Positions 16,115 through 25,259 of a stretch of DNA of 55,154 bases are shown here, piece by piece. The DNA lies in IMG/VR virus record IMGVR_UViG_3300044714_000251, positions 1 to 55,154 of that record, one strand, 5' to 3'. The translations under genes were made by a program, and so were the position numbers. This stretch comes from a virus. A model generated the notes under the pieces. The model saw nothing but the letters and a program-made list of their open reading frames with translations. It did not search any database and was not told the DNA's origin. Each line of letters starts with the position of its first letter. The stretch's first letter is position 1.

Positions 16115-16407
16115 AGCGCCGCGCTGTCAACCACCACTGCCATGCACTTGGGTGCAAGACGCCTTGCCCCCCAAAGTGGCTCATGTGCTCTCCGTGCTGG
16201 GCGAAGGTCCCCGCCGACATACAGGCCGAGGTCTATCGTACGGTCGCGCTTCGAGGTCCCTACGTAGATCGTTCGTGGGCGCCGTGGTGGCGGGCGCAGG
16301 CGAGGGCGATAGCTCACGTCGCCCATCTTCGAGAACCGAACGAAGAGCGGCGCGACGATTACCTCGCTAGAGAACTCGCGTTCGCCGACATGCTGGAATC
16401 GCGATGA
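16111..16407 (+). CDS. Cys-rich conserved phage protein
   Basis: TTG start in a TTGA overlap with the stop of the broken gene. 98 residues. NHHCHALGCKTPCPPKWLMCSPCWAKVPADIQAEVY carries a likely zinc-binding cluster of five Cys and two His; the C-terminal half is helical. This small Cys/His protein type recurs in phage replication regions. Overlaps the helicase start. Confidence 0.65.
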   Translation: MKRRAVNHHCHALGCKTPCPPKWLMCSPCWAKVPADIQAEVYRTVALRGPYVDRSWAPWWRAQARAIAHVAHLREPNEERRDDYLARELAFADMLESR

Positions 16408-17900
16408 TCGAGCTCCGCCCCTACCAGCGTCGAGGAGTCGAGGCCGCTCGAGCGCACGTCGTAGCAGGTCGGAACCGGATTGTTCTTTGTCTTCCGACGG
16501 GTGGTGGGAAGACGGTGGTGGCAGCGTCGATCATCCAGTCGGCGAGACGGAATTTTGATGCCAAGGTTTTATTTGTCGCCCACCGCAAGGAGATTTTGGA
16601 TCAGACCGTGGCGCAGCTCGCCAAATGGGGCGTGACCGAGGTGGGTGTGATCAGGGCAGACGACGCTCGAACCAACCGACTCCTTCCCGTGCAAGTGGCG
16701 TCCATCCAAAGTCTGGGTCGACGATCGGCTCCACCCGCGGACATCGTTTTTATTGATGAAGCTCACAGGGGAATTTCCCAATCCTATGTAAAGCTCATCG
16801 ATCTCTACCCGAAGGCGACCATTCTCGGGCTAACGGCCACGCCATGTCGAGCGGACGGGAAATCTCTTGGAGACGTGTTCCAGGAAATGGAGATCATTGC
16901 CACCTACGGCGATCTCATCGAAGACGGATTCATCGTGGCGCCGAGATGTTTTGGTGGTGCGAACGCCCCCGACTTGAGCAACGTGCACACGGTTGCCGGA
17001 GATTACGTACTCAATGAGCTCGAGGACGAGATGATGAAGGTGGACGTCCTGGGAGACGTCTTGTCGGAGTATCAGGCCCGAGCGGAGGGTCGGAGGACGC
17101 TCATCTTCGCAACGACGGTCAAGCACTCCAAGGCTATCGAAGAGCAATTTTTGAAGGCTGGAGTCCGAATCGCGCACGTGGACGGAGAGACGCCCCAGTG
17201 CGAACGCGACGTCGTCGGACAGAGACTCCGGGACGGCGATCTCGATGTCGTAGTGAATTGTTCCGTGTACGGAGAAGGATGGGATGAGCCTTCCGTGAAA
17301 TGCGTCATGTTGGCGCGTCCGACCAAGAGTCTGACGCTCTTCATGCAAATGTGCGGACGAGGTCTTCGACCCTGGAACAACGTGACTCCCGTTCTCCTCG
17401 ACTTGGGCGGGAACCTCGACCGCCATGGCTTCCCGCACGAGGACCGCGCTTGGTCTCTTTCGGTGGGTGTTCAAAAGCCTGCAAGAAAGCACACCAAGTG
17501 CATCGTTTGCCGCGCCTTCATCCGCCACTACCCGTGTCCCGAGTGTGGTCACGCCCCTCCAGTGACCCCCAAAGAGGTCCGTGTGGCTTCGGATGTTCAG
17601 CTCGAAGAGAAGACCTTCATCGATCCGCGGCTCGTTTTTTTCAACCGGCAGATCGAAGTCGCCCGAGGGAGAGGATACAAGCCTGGGTACGCGGGGGCCA
17701 AGTTCAAGGAGGAATTCGGGCAATGGCCGCCGTGGTCGTGGAGCCAAAGAGCGAAAGACGTATTCGCCTCCGATTCGGATTGGAGAGCGAGAAACATCGC
17801 GCATGAGGCCGACCGAGCGCGATGGAAGAAGCACAACGTCGAGGAGACCCAGGAGACGTCCTACGAGTCGGACGATGACTTTCTGGAGTTCCTCCGATGA
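16404..17900 (+). CDS. Superfamily 2 DEAD/H helicase with zinc ribbon
   Basis: 498 residues. LCLPTGGGKTVV (motif I), VFIDEAHRG (II), GLTATPCRADG (III), TLIFATTVKHS (IV), NCSVYGEGWDEPSVKCVMLARPT (V) and FMQMCGRGLRP (VI): a complete SF2 ATPase of the type III restriction/UvrB-like group. CIVCRAFIRHYPCPECGH (about 367-384) is a zinc ribbon. No nuclease or methylase accompanies it, so replication or recombination is more likely than restriction. Confidence 0.85.
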   Translation: MIELRPYQRRGVEAARAHVVAGRNRIVLCLPTGGGKTVVAASIIQSARRNFDAKVLFVAHRKEILDQTVAQLAKWGVTEVGVIRADDARTNRLLPVQVASIQSLGRRSAPPADIVFIDEAHRGISQSYVKLIDLYPKATILGLTATPCRADGKSLGDVFQEMEIIATYGDLIEDGFIVAPRCFGGANAPDLSNVHTVAGDYVLNELEDEMMKVDVLGDVLSEYQARAEGRRTLIFATTVKHSKAIEEQFLKAGVRIAHVDGETPQCERDVVGQRLRDGDLDVVVNCSVYGEGWDEPSVKCVMLARPTKSLTLFMQMCGRGLRPWNNVTPVLLDLGGNLDRHGFPHEDRAWSLSVGVQKPARKHTKCIVCRAFIRHYPCPECGHAPPVTPKEVRVASDVQLEEKTFIDPRLVFFNRQIEVARGRGYKPGYAGAKFKEEFGQWPPWSWSQRAKDVFASDSDWRARNIAHEADRARWKKHNVEETQETSYESDDDFLEFLR

Positions 17901-18139
17901 TGTTCGAGTGTGAGCCGTGTCGTGGGCGGGGATGGATTCTAACCGGAACCAACCGTGTCGAGTGGCCAACCCCGTGCCCTAGCTGCACTGGATACGGGCG
18001 GCTTACCATCAAGAATCTTGCTCATCTCATCCAGGAAGACCCGTTCACGCTTCGGCGTCTTTTGGAGATGAGGAGGACGCGCTTCTCTTGTGCGGAACGA
18101 ATCTTCGGGAAGCTGGTTGCAAGGTGGCCGAATGCCTAG
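17897..18139 (+). CDS. DnaJ-type zinc-finger small protein
   Basis: 80 residues. FECEPCRGRGW and TPCPSCTGYGRL are two CxxCxGxG-type knuckles making one zinc site, as in DnaJ. The C-terminal half is helical and basic. ATGA overlap with the helicase. Probably a helicase or primase partner. Confidence 0.65.
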   Translation: MMFECEPCRGRGWILTGTNRVEWPTPCPSCTGYGRLTIKNLAHLIQEDPFTLRRLLEMRRTRFSCAERIFGKLVARWPNA

Positions 18140-18416
18140 TCCCGGGCCCATGGCGAAGGCCTTGTACGCCAAGTTCTACGCTCGTTTTGGTCACTGGGGG
18201 GATCTCGGGCTCATTCTAGGGGCAGACCCCATCCCCGCCGATCTCGAAAAGAACGCCAGGCGACTCCGAGGGGTGTTCTTGACCGAGCAAGAACGTCAGG
18301 AGTTCGTCGAGAAGGTTCGGGAGCAGCATTCGCCAAAGAAGAAGACGACCCTCACGTGGGTCAACGAACACGGCGAGACGGTAGCGATCGAGGGGTACAT
18401 GGAGGAGGAGAGATGA
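18132..18416 (+). CDS. Hypothetical 94-aa protein
   Basis: MPSPGPMAKALYAKFYARFG. Helical, charged, ends in an acidic tail. No domain recognised. Overlaps both neighbours, so it belongs to the replication operon. Confidence 0.6.
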   Translation: MPSPGPMAKALYAKFYARFGHWGDLGLILGADPIPADLEKNARRLRGVFLTEQERQEFVEKVREQHSPKKKTTLTWVNEHGETVAIEGYMEEER

Positions 18417-19213
18417 AGGAGATCTATTGCGACGTGTGCGGAGTCAAGATCGAATGGGCGAAGTCGAGAGAGGCGGTCCACGTCTACCTCTACGATCAGG
18501 ACGCTTGCGGTCTCGAGTGTCTAAAAAAAATCCTCGGACAACAGTATCCGTTCCAGCCCGAGAGGGCGCATCTCCAGGAGTCTTCAAATGAGGTTCCGTC
18601 GGAGTCCTTCGCTTGTGCAGCCTGCGCGAAGGGTACGCCGACAACACCCGACCTTCTCCACCTCCATACGGGAATTGGAGACTGCAAGCCGGCCATGGGC
18701 CCTGGCCAATCCACGGAAGCGAAGCTCAAGGAGCTCCGCGAGGAGAAAAAGAGAAAGCCCAAGAAGAACGAAATGACACCGGAGCGTGCGGCGGAGCTTC
18801 GTGCGCAGGCCGACGCCGCACAAGCGGAGACGCTCAAGAAAGCAAAAGCGCCCATCATCGACGACGCACGAAGACGCACAGTCGAGCCTCCACGGTGGTG
18901 CAGGTGTGGCAAGCCGGCAGTCTGGAATGGGAGGACGTGGGAGTGTCCTCAGAAGCACGAAAACCTGCTCGAGAACCTGCTTCAGGTGAAGCAAGGACAG
19001 CCCGGAGAAAGGCTGGATCTGTTGCAATTCGATCTCAAGGTGCACGGCGTGGACGTTACCCTTGCTCAGGTAGCCGAGTGGCCCGTGATGAGGCGAGATG
19101 TGGCTCGGGCGATGCTCGAACAGAAAGAAGACGTTGTCGGCTGGTACTTGAGTTTCGACGCTCCTCCTCCGGCCGTGCCGGTCGAGGTACCCAAACCGAG
19201 GTTCGCGTTCTGA
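18413..19213 (+). CDS. Multi-zinc-finger hypothetical protein
   Basis: 266 residues. Cys pairs at IYCDVCGVKI with CGLEC, a second set at ACAACAKG, and a third (CRCGKPAVWNGRTWECPQKH). A Lys/Glu helical linker lies between, and the C-terminal domain (GERLDLLQFDLKVHGVDVTLAQVAEWPV) is unrecognised. Likely binds nucleic acid. Confidence 0.6.
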   Translation: MKEIYCDVCGVKIEWAKSREAVHVYLYDQDACGLECLKKILGQQYPFQPERAHLQESSNEVPSESFACAACAKGTPTTPDLLHLHTGIGDCKPAMGPGQSTEAKLKELREEKKRKPKKNEMTPERAAELRAQADAAQAETLKKAKAPIIDDARRRTVEPPRWCRCGKPAVWNGRTWECPQKHENLLENLLQVKQGQPGERLDLLQFDLKVHGVDVTLAQVAEWPVMRRDVARAMLEQKEDVVGWYLSFDAPPPAVPVEVPKPRFAF

Positions 19214-19470
19214 TGGAAGCGACGATCGATCATCCCGATCACTACACGTCGGGACCAGCCAAGTGCGAGTGCGGCCGGATCATCGAGTGCATCCAGGTTG
19301 TCGAGCACATGGATTTTTGTCTGGGGAATGTTCTCAAGTACGTCTGGCGCGCAGGCAAGAAGGGCCCTGCACTTGAGGATCTTCGCAAAGCTCGTTGGTA
19401 TCTGGACCGAGCTATCGGCCGAGAGATGGAGAAAAATGAAGACGAAAGGCTCGCCGGCAAAAGTTTGTGA
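19213..19470 (+). CDS. DUF3310 family protein
   Basis: 85 residues. DHPDHYTSGPAK...IECIQVVEHMDFCLGNVLKYVWRAGKKGPALEDLRKARWYLDRAI is the signature of the DUF3310 phage family. It carries an extra CEC insertion between the two halves. The family role is unclear (sometimes annotated as a nucleotide kinase-like protein). TGATG overlap upstream. Confidence 0.85.
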   Translation: MEATIDHPDHYTSGPAKCECGRIIECIQVVEHMDFCLGNVLKYVWRAGKKGPALEDLRKARWYLDRAIGREMEKNEDERLAGKSL

Positions 19471-19693
19471 AACGTGCGGAGCGATCGACGAAGATGACGC
19501 GTTCGATCCGGGCTGCGTCGCATGTGTCGTGCTCCAGTACGCAGACGAGAAGTCCGACAAGAAAGAGGCGATGCTCATTGGGCTTTTTATCGGTCTCACG
19601 AAGACGACTTCGGGCTTGGCTCAAACTGCGATAGATACCATGTGTCCGCACCACATCTGGCAGCAACGTCACATCGAAAAGGCGAGCACTTGA
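19436..19693 (+). CDS. Small Cys-rich protein
   Basis: 85 residues. VCETCGAIDEDDAFDPGCVACVV is a two-CxxC zinc site near the N-terminus; a later MCPHHIWQQRH may add a second. Starts inside the DUF3310 gene (about 35-base overlap). Confidence 0.6.
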   Translation: MKTKGSPAKVCETCGAIDEDDAFDPGCVACVVLQYADEKSDKKEAMLIGLFIGLTKTTSGLAQTAIDTMCPHHIWQQRHIEKAST

Positions 19694-19908
19694 GCAGCGA
19701 CCCCATCCTGGTCAACGCCGAGCGATCGGAACCCCCGCCGAAGGCGGTCGAGCGCGAAGTCCAGTCTCCGAGCCCGCCTGTTCGGTGCGTGGCGTGCGCG
19801 GGGTACCACGGCTCGGTCAATGCGGAGTTTTCTTGCCTTCGGCGGGAGATTTTGCGGTTGCGGTCTCTCGGTCCGGTGGTTACATCGCTCCCCGGCGAGA
19901 ATCGTTGA
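19690..19908 (+). CDS. Small hypothetical protein with CxxC
   Basis: TTG start in a TTGA overlap. 72 residues: Pro/Glu-rich N-terminus, then VRCVACAGYHGSVNAEFSCLRREI with a C-x2-C-x3-H...C arrangement. Possibly metal-binding. Confidence 0.5.
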   Translation: MSSDPILVNAERSEPPPKAVEREVQSPSPPVRCVACAGYHGSVNAEFSCLRREILRLRSLGPVVTSLPGENR

Positions 19909-19925
19909 TTTCGCCGGTATTGCAA
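19906..19925 (+). promoter_or_regulatory. 20-bp element A, copy 3
   Basis: TGATTTCGCCGGTATTGCAA, 17 bases before the ATG at 19943 with aggag between them. Closest of the copies to a start codon. Confidence 0.6.
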
Positions 19926-19942
19926 GGTACAAGGAGATCCTC

Positions 19943-20305
19943 ATGGACGAATCGAAAAAGTGGATCCCGGTGGGGCCGATGGAGGCCAAACACCAGGGCG
20001 TGCTCTTCTGCGAGAAGGTCTCCTACAACCCCTACAAGGGCAAGATCCTGATGCCAGGGGCGAAGAATCAGCAGTATGTCTTCCGTGTGATCTCGGTGGG
20101 AGAGGGGGTCGTCGGGTACGACGTCGGGGATCTCATCGTGACCGAGAAGGTTTTCGAGACCGTGATGGGCTGTTGGCTGCGAACTCCGTTCATTTACGGA
20201 AAGCTTCCCGCGAAGGACGCCGAGATGGCGGAAGTCGGAAACGGGTACATTCCCGCGATTCCGACTCGGACGGAAGAGGAGAGGGAAGCCGTCGGGGCGG
20301 TCTGA
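19943..20305 (+). CDS. GroES-like small beta protein (tentative)
   Basis: 120 residues, good aggag site. The stretch ILMPGAKNQQYVFRVISVGEGVVGYDVGDLIVTEK resembles the beta-barrel of co-chaperonins (VxSVGxG...VGDxV). The mobile-loop region is not recognisable, so this is a fold-level guess. First gene after element A, so it may start a new transcription unit. Confidence 0.5.
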   Translation: MDESKKWIPVGPMEAKHQGVLFCEKVSYNPYKGKILMPGAKNQQYVFRVISVGEGVVGYDVGDLIVTEKVFETVMGCWLRTPFIYGKLPAKDAEMAEVGNGYIPAIPTRTEEEREAVGAV

Positions 20306-20589
20306 TGGAGGCGAAGTTCAAGAGCTGCCCCCAGGCCCCGTCCACACGCGTCCCGACAGAAGTTTTTCGGACTCTCGACTCGTTGCTTCGAGAGCTCAAG
20401 GAATCGAAACCTCGGGCGAGCAGGGAAACGATTGGGGCGCTTCTCATCCTCCGAGACCGCCTCAAGGCGTCAGACCTGTCTGCGCGAATCGGTCACCATC
20501 GCAGGTGGGAGAGGATTCGCCGGCTTCTGGCGAAGCTGTTGGAGGCTGAGTCGCGGCTCAAGAAGGTCGAGAGTAGACTCGCTTCATGA
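20305..20589 (+). CDS. Hypothetical helical protein
   Basis: 94 residues, TGATG overlap. Helical, basic (RDRLKASDLSARIGHHRRWERIRRLLAKLLEAESRLKKVESRL), ending in a probable coiled coil. No family recognised. Confidence 0.55.
   Translation: MEAKFKSCPQAPSTRVPTEVFRTLDSLLRELKESKPRASRETIGALLILRDRLKASDLSARIGHHRRWERIRRLLAKLLEAESRLKKVESRLAS
20574..20579 (+). promoter_or_regulatory. -10 element TAGACT, leaderless gene
   Basis: TAGACT ends six bases before the ATG at 20586; no Shine-Dalgarno. No clear -35. Fits the leaderless pattern. Confidence 0.45.
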
Positions 20590-21503
20590 ACACTCCCGGC
20601 TATCCCGTTCGTCTTCAGTTTCTCTTCTCTCAGGGGGGCGCGCTCCTTTTGACGGAGATCTCAGGAAGGAAGGTCTTCGTGCCGTTTGACGCGAAGGCTG
20701 CGCGGAGCTTTGTGGAGAAGGGCGAGGCGGACGAGATCGCAGCTCCGGGGGCGAGCTGCGGATGCAAACACGCCGCGCCTCCTGCGCCCAACCGCGCCGG
20801 GCGCATTGCTGCGGTTGGGATCGTGGTGGGCGAGCCCCTTTTGGCGGTGGCCGAGGGGGTCGAGGACCGGGTGGCGTGCTGCGGCGAGGAATGCGCCGGA
20901 GAGCTTCAAGAAGGGCAGCCCCGATCGCTCCGCTTCGATCGCTACGCCGTGGCCGAGGACGGAGGCTATGAGCTGCGCGATTCGGTGACGGAGGAACTCC
21001 CTGAGAATCTCGTGAACACGTTCGCGCAGAGGGGGCCGTCATGTCTCCCGTGGGTTCGGATCTCGCGAGACCCGAACCGATTCCGGGCCTGTCTTGCGAA
21101 GGCACGAGCCATCGGTCCGATGGACGATGCCTCGGCTGTTTACAAGCTCGTGGGCGAGCACTTGGCCAAGGAAGATCAGGAGGTTTTTCTCGTCATCCTT
21201 CTCGATTCGCAGCTTCACGTCCGGGCGATCTCCGAGATCGCTCGAGGGTCAAGGGATCGGACCGCGGTTTCGATTCCAGACGCCCTCCGCGTGGCGCTGG
21301 TCGACGGCGCCATGTCGATGATCGTTGTGCACAACCACCCGAGCGGAGAGGTTCGGCCGTCGAGTTCGGATGAGCAGCTCACGGCCGCTCTCAAGATCGC
21401 CTGCCAGAAGGTCGGGCTCCAGTTGATGGATCACGTGATCGTGGGCGCGGGTCGGCGCCGGTACTATTCGTTTGCTGCCGAAAGGAACAAGGCTCTTTCA
21501 TGA
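20586..21503 (+). CDS. radC: RadC-like JAMM/MPN protein
   Basis: 305 residues. C-terminal RadC domain: FLVILLDSQLHVRAISEIARGS, MIVVHNHPSGEVRPSSSDEQLT (HxHPSG...SxxD metal motif) and GLQLMDHVIVG. The N-terminal 180 residues are not the usual RadC helix-hairpin-helix; they include two Cys clusters (SCGCKH, ACCGEECAG). RadC proteins are common on mobile elements; the activity is unsettled and could be a metalloprotease or DNA-related. Confidence 0.8.
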   Translation: MNTPGYPVRLQFLFSQGGALLLTEISGRKVFVPFDAKAARSFVEKGEADEIAAPGASCGCKHAAPPAPNRAGRIAAVGIVVGEPLLAVAEGVEDRVACCGEECAGELQEGQPRSLRFDRYAVAEDGGYELRDSVTEELPENLVNTFAQRGPSCLPWVRISRDPNRFRACLAKARAIGPMDDASAVYKLVGEHLAKEDQEVFLVILLDSQLHVRAISEIARGSRDRTAVSIPDALRVALVDGAMSMIVVHNHPSGEVRPSSSDEQLTAALKIACQKVGLQLMDHVIVGAGRRRYYSFAAERNKALS

Positions 21504-21952
21504 ACCAGACGTCTCTTGAGAAGTCAAACGGAACAAAGCCGGCCGAAGAGCCTCCGGCGCCCAAGGTCTTCACGGTCGCTCTCGTCGACGGATCCATCTG
21601 GCAGCTTGGAGAATCGGTCCCGGGGACCGATGAGACGGGGGCTCTGGATGCGTCCGGAAATCTCGACGTCGGGAAGCTTGGCAAGCAAGCGATCAAGGTC
21701 CTGGCGATGCACGAGCAGGGGGATGGCTCCGTGAAGGTCTACGGGATGCCTGTCCCAGGGAGCAACTACGACGAGCAGAAGACGGCATTTGTCATTACAC
21801 TCTCCTCGCACACGATCCGAAGCGTTGTGACCGCCGCGCGGTTCGATGTCTGGCATGAGCTTCTCGAGGACGAGGAGTTCGAAGATGACGAAGAGGAAGA
21901 GATCGAAGAAGACGTGAAGCCGCAGAACGTGTCCAACGGAGCTACCTCGTGA
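21500..21952 (+). CDS. Hypothetical protein with acidic C-terminus
   Basis: 150 residues. Beta-rich core (FTVALVDGSIWQLG...VKVYGMPVPG...FVITLSSHTI) then a run of Glu/Asp (EDEEFEDDEEEEIEEDV). ATGA overlap. Begins what may be a structural operon; the acidic tail is chaperone- or scaffold-like. Confidence 0.6.
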   Translation: MNQTSLEKSNGTKPAEEPPAPKVFTVALVDGSIWQLGESVPGTDETGALDASGNLDVGKLGKQAIKVLAMHEQGDGSVKVYGMPVPGSNYDEQKTAFVITLSSHTIRSVVTAARFDVWHELLEDEEFEDDEEEEIEEDVKPQNVSNGATS

Positions 21953-22272
21953 GCTCGACAGCGACTCTCACCTACGAGGTGACAGCCGTCGGGCCGACGG
22001 TGCCGTCGAACCTCGAGACGGCCATGGCCGCGGTCGTCTTGAATCACACAGGCATCGCCGAGATCACGGGGGCAGCGCTCGCGAGCGACACCACGACGAT
22101 TGCGGGACCGGTGGTGACGAGAACGGTGGTGTTCGACATCGCGACCACCGATTTTCAGCGCCGTTTCCCTGTGGGATCGGATCAGGGCGCACCCTTTCGC
22201 GGGATCTACACCTCGTTCTTTGGGGCGCAGCTCAACACGCAGGTGAACGAGCAGCCTGTGGTGATTGCCTGA
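21949..22272 (+). CDS. Hypothetical beta-rich 107-aa protein
   Basis: GTG start, GTGA overlap. Thr/Val/Ala-rich alternating pattern (ATLTYEVTAVGPTVPSNLETAMAAVVLNHTG) suggesting beta strands. No family recognised. Confidence 0.55.
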   Translation: MSSTATLTYEVTAVGPTVPSNLETAMAAVVLNHTGIAEITGAALASDTTTIAGPVVTRTVVFDIATTDFQRRFPVGSDQGAPFRGIYTSFFGAQLNTQVNEQPVVIA

Positions 22273-23807
22273 TGCCTCGTCGATTGAAGGAGAACCCGCC
22301 GGAAGATCCGAACGCGACGATGGACGACGTGACGTCCGCGCTCCACTCCGCGGATGTCCCCAAGAACCCGGACGGGACAGTCGTCGAGGAAGGAGAGGTT
22401 TCCGTTCTCCAGGCGCAGAACATCGGAGCTCTGGATCCGGTCTCCGACGCGGAAAACCAGAAATTCACGAAGGTGCTCCAGCGGAAGATTGCGGGGGCGG
22501 ACGGCTACGTTCCGTGGGGCGGCGACCTTTATCGCATCTACGAGGGGATTCGAACCGTTCTCGTAAGCGAGTGGTCTCAGCTCTCGGTGATCGTGAGTTG
22601 TCCGGCCACGAACGTGCAGTTTCCGCCCAAGCCGGCGGCGACGTTCAAGTCGTACCAGGAGCTCTACGAGTACGTGGAGCAGTGTCACGGGTACGGACCT
22701 TCAGCGACCTACAATGTCAAAATCACGAGCCGAAAGGGCATGGTCCGAGGGCAGGCGCCCCTCACGCTTCCCGATCGCGCGCCGTCCCTTCAGCCGCCTC
22801 CGCAGGTAATGCAGCAGCAACAGTATGGCGGCCCCCCCGTGGTTGTGAACATGCCGAGGCAAGAGCAGCCGATGGCGCCCGCGCCGGAGCCGCAGCACTC
22901 CGACCGGCTCACGGAAATGCTGCTCTCGCAGCAGCAGCAGCAAACCGCAATGGTCCTCGGCGCCCTCAAGGAACTCGCGGAGGTCATCCGCAAGCCTCAA
23001 ATGCCGCCCGGGTTTATTCCGCTCCCGGAGGGCTGGCCGACGATCCCTCAGGGGTACGTGGCGGTGCCGGGGGGCTGCATTCCTGCGCCGCAGCTCCCGG
23101 CGCCAGCCCCTCCTCCCCAGGTCATTCAGGTGCCCACGCCCCAGGCTAGCCCCGTGGTTCAGGCGACTCCGGTTCCAAATACAAATTCCGCGCCGCAAGG
23201 ACCGGCCCAGCAAGTTGAGGGTGCGGTCAAGATGATGTCCTCTCTCTTCAAGAGCATGGAGGACTTCAAGACGATGTTCGGGGGCGTGGGAGGCACGGTT
23301 GCGGGCGCTGCGGAAGATGTGCTCGAGGAAGAGGTCGCGGAGTCCGCGGTTTCGACGGTTCCCATTGGCGATGGCTTGAACATGGTCCTGAACAAAAAGG
23401 ACCAAACGACCAACTGGCCGGCGACGATCTTCGCGGCTCTTCCGAAGCTTCTCGAGATTGGAAAAGCAGGAGTGGCGGAGTACTCCAAGGTCGTCGACAA
23501 GCAGGCGGCCATCGCGCAGCAAATGACGGCGTCTCGTATCCGCCTTGCGCAGGAGGTGCAGCGCGTTCAAGGGGCCGTGCAGCCGGAGGCCCCGCAAGCA
23601 CTCGCTCCCCCTACACCACCTCCTCCGATCGAAGTGCGACAGCAAGCCTCTCAGACGGCGCGTTCGGTGCCGGGGACACGTCGACGCGACCCATGGACGA
23701 CGATCAAGCCGCTCTGGGCCACCCCCTCCGCGCCGGCTCCCGAAGAGGAAGCTCCGAGGGTGGAGCCTTCGGTTTCCGAGCCTGTCGCGTCCCCAGCGAC
23801 CGGGTAG
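22272..23807 (+). CDS. 511-aa protein with Pro/Gln-rich middle, unrecognised
   Basis: N-terminal 165 residues are a folded domain (GGDLYRIYEGIRTVLVSEWSQLSVIVSCPAT). Residues 175-300 are Pro/Gln-rich (PPQVMQQQQ, MPPGFIPLPEGWPTIPQGYVAVPGG) and the C-terminal part is helical with basic ends. No P-loop and no portal or terminase motif. Starts in an ATGA overlap. Probably a virion-assembly protein by position only. Confidence 0.65.
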   Translation: MPRRLKENPPEDPNATMDDVTSALHSADVPKNPDGTVVEEGEVSVLQAQNIGALDPVSDAENQKFTKVLQRKIAGADGYVPWGGDLYRIYEGIRTVLVSEWSQLSVIVSCPATNVQFPPKPAATFKSYQELYEYVEQCHGYGPSATYNVKITSRKGMVRGQAPLTLPDRAPSLQPPPQVMQQQQYGGPPVVVNMPRQEQPMAPAPEPQHSDRLTEMLLSQQQQQTAMVLGALKELAEVIRKPQMPPGFIPLPEGWPTIPQGYVAVPGGCIPAPQLPAPAPPPQVIQVPTPQASPVVQATPVPNTNSAPQGPAQQVEGAVKMMSSLFKSMEDFKTMFGGVGGTVAGAAEDVLEEEVAESAVSTVPIGDGLNMVLNKKDQTTNWPATIFAALPKLLEIGKAGVAEYSKVVDKQAAIAQQMTASRIRLAQEVQRVQGAVQPEAPQALAPPTPPPPIEVRQQASQTARSVPGTRRRDPWTTIKPLWATPSAPAPEEEAPRVEPSVSEPVASPATG

Positions 23808-23827
23808 CGCCTTTTCAGAGCTTCCGG

Positions 23828-23833
23828 TAGGCT
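23828..23833 (+). promoter_or_regulatory. -10 element TAGGCT, leaderless gene
   Basis: TAGGCT ends seven bases before the GTG at 23841. No convincing -35. Supports this start and a new transcript after the 33-base gap. Confidence 0.45.
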
Positions 23834-23840
23834 GCGGAGC

Positions 23841-25259
23841 GTGATCTCCGTTCCCGAGGCCGGCGACATCGCGGGGCAGGTTCAGGCCGGCGTCGACCTC
23901 ATCTCCGCACTTGCGCAGGTCGCCAACGGAACGTTGGATGCTTCGGCGCTCGTCGAAAACGGAATTTCGATCGCGGGGGAGGCGTTGAGCGGTGGAATCA
24001 CGGCGGCTGCGGACGTCGTTGGAGCTGTGACGACGACCGCGCTATCGGGTCTGGCGATGACGGGGCCGACCGGAGCAGCCATCGCCGATGCGGTCGCGGC
24101 TGGGGTTTCGGCGGCGACGGCCGAGATTCCGGTGGTCGGCGAGGTGGTCGCCGTGGTGGCGGCTGTCATCGAGATTTTGGCGGCTTACGTCGGGGGTGGC
24201 GTCGATTCGGTCGACCAGGTGCTTGGCGCGTCCAAGGCGACGGCTCAGATCTGCGGTTCTATCGGACGATTTTCTTCCTCGCACAAGTCGCTCTCCGGAA
24301 ACCCAATCGGGTGGGAGATGGCGGACTATCTCGCGTTTGCGCGACCGCCAAGTTCGTCTACGTCGCCGGAGAAATTCAAGAGCCTCATGTCGGAGGTTGC
24401 CCAGTTTTACATCTCGAAGTCGAACTCCTACGCACCCGAGCTGAATCAATCGAACGACACGAACAACATCGTCAACGCGATCAACTCCTTCGTGGGGGTG
24501 GTAAACTCCTCGCTCCCCATCTACACGGCAGAAGAGTTTCTCTCCTGGCAAGTGCCGCTCTGCACGCCCGTGTGGTTCGACTGGTACAAGCCGACGGGGA
24601 TAGAAGACTGCAACACCGACCTCACCTTCGGGGGTGGCGGGGACTCGACGACCGCGCTCGCGCAGTGGCAAGCGATGGTTTCTTCCTCCGCCGCGCAAAA
24701 AAAGCTCAGTGCATGGCTCAAAGCCACGCCTTCCGTGGGTGGGCTCTCTCCGACACAAATCGTTCAGATGGCGATGGTTGCGCCACTTGACCCGCTCTAT
24801 TGGAGCTCGGATCTCTACGGGATGGTGGGGTCGAGTGGATCGGCCGACGGGTTCGCGACCGTCTACTACAACGTCGATCTGATGAACGGCATCGCCACGC
24901 ACCTGATGATGCGCGCCTCAGGCGCCTCCCCCATGGGAGTTCTCTCCGAGCTGCTCATGCAGTCCGCGCTTCTCTCGCAGTACGGCGGGACGGATTCGAG
25001 CGGCAACAGCATCCCCAATGTGTCGAAAAATCAATACGGATTTCATCGCCTTGTCGACGACTACATCACCTACGTCAACGCGCTCGGGTACTCGCAGTCG
25101 CTTTCGACCACGGGGATGGTCGGTGCGGTGGTGGCCGGTGCAGCGGGCGCGACATTGGTAGGCATTTTGGGGTATTCCCTTTGGAAGAGGCAGTCGCCTC
25201 TCGTGACGGTCGGTCAGGCAAAATCAAAAATCATTCGAGTCGGAGGCAGGTACCTATGA
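23841..25259 (+). CDS. Large hydrophobic protein with C-terminal TM
   Basis: 472 residues. Residues 1-130 are Ala/Gly/Val-rich with long apolar helices (GAVTTTALSGLAMTGPTGAAIADAVAAGVSAATAEIPVVGEVVAVVAAVIEIL), reminiscent of pore or fusion-type segments. A soluble middle and a final TM helix (GMVGAVVAGAAGATLVGILGYSLWKR) follow. Plausibly a membrane-penetration or virion membrane protein; no family recognised. Confidence 0.65.
   Translation: MISVPEAGDIAGQVQAGVDLISALAQVANGTLDASALVENGISIAGEALSGGITAAADVVGAVTTTALSGLAMTGPTGAAIADAVAAGVSAATAEIPVVGEVVAVVAAVIEILAAYVGGGVDSVDQVLGASKATAQICGSIGRFSSSHKSLSGNPIGWEMADYLAFARPPSSSTSPEKFKSLMSEVAQFYISKSNSYAPELNQSNDTNNIVNAINSFVGVVNSSLPIYTAEEFLSWQVPLCTPVWFDWYKPTGIEDCNTDLTFGGGGDSTTALAQWQAMVSSSAAQKKLSAWLKATPSVGGLSPTQIVQMAMVAPLDPLYWSSDLYGMVGSSGSADGFATVYYNVDLMNGIATHLMMRASGASPMGVLSELLMQSALLSQYGGTDSSGNSIPNVSKNQYGFHRLVDDYITYVNALGYSQSLSTTGMVGAVVAGAAGATLVGILGYSLWKRQSPLVTVGQAKSKIIRVGGRYL

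Noticed and set aside
16404-17900. Restriction-enzyme R subunit
   Set aside because: No nuclease domain, methylase or specificity gene nearby; it sits in a replication/recombination operon.
20305-20589. Structural gene
   Set aside because: Short, basic, helical and coupled to the upstream operon; nothing ties it to a virion.
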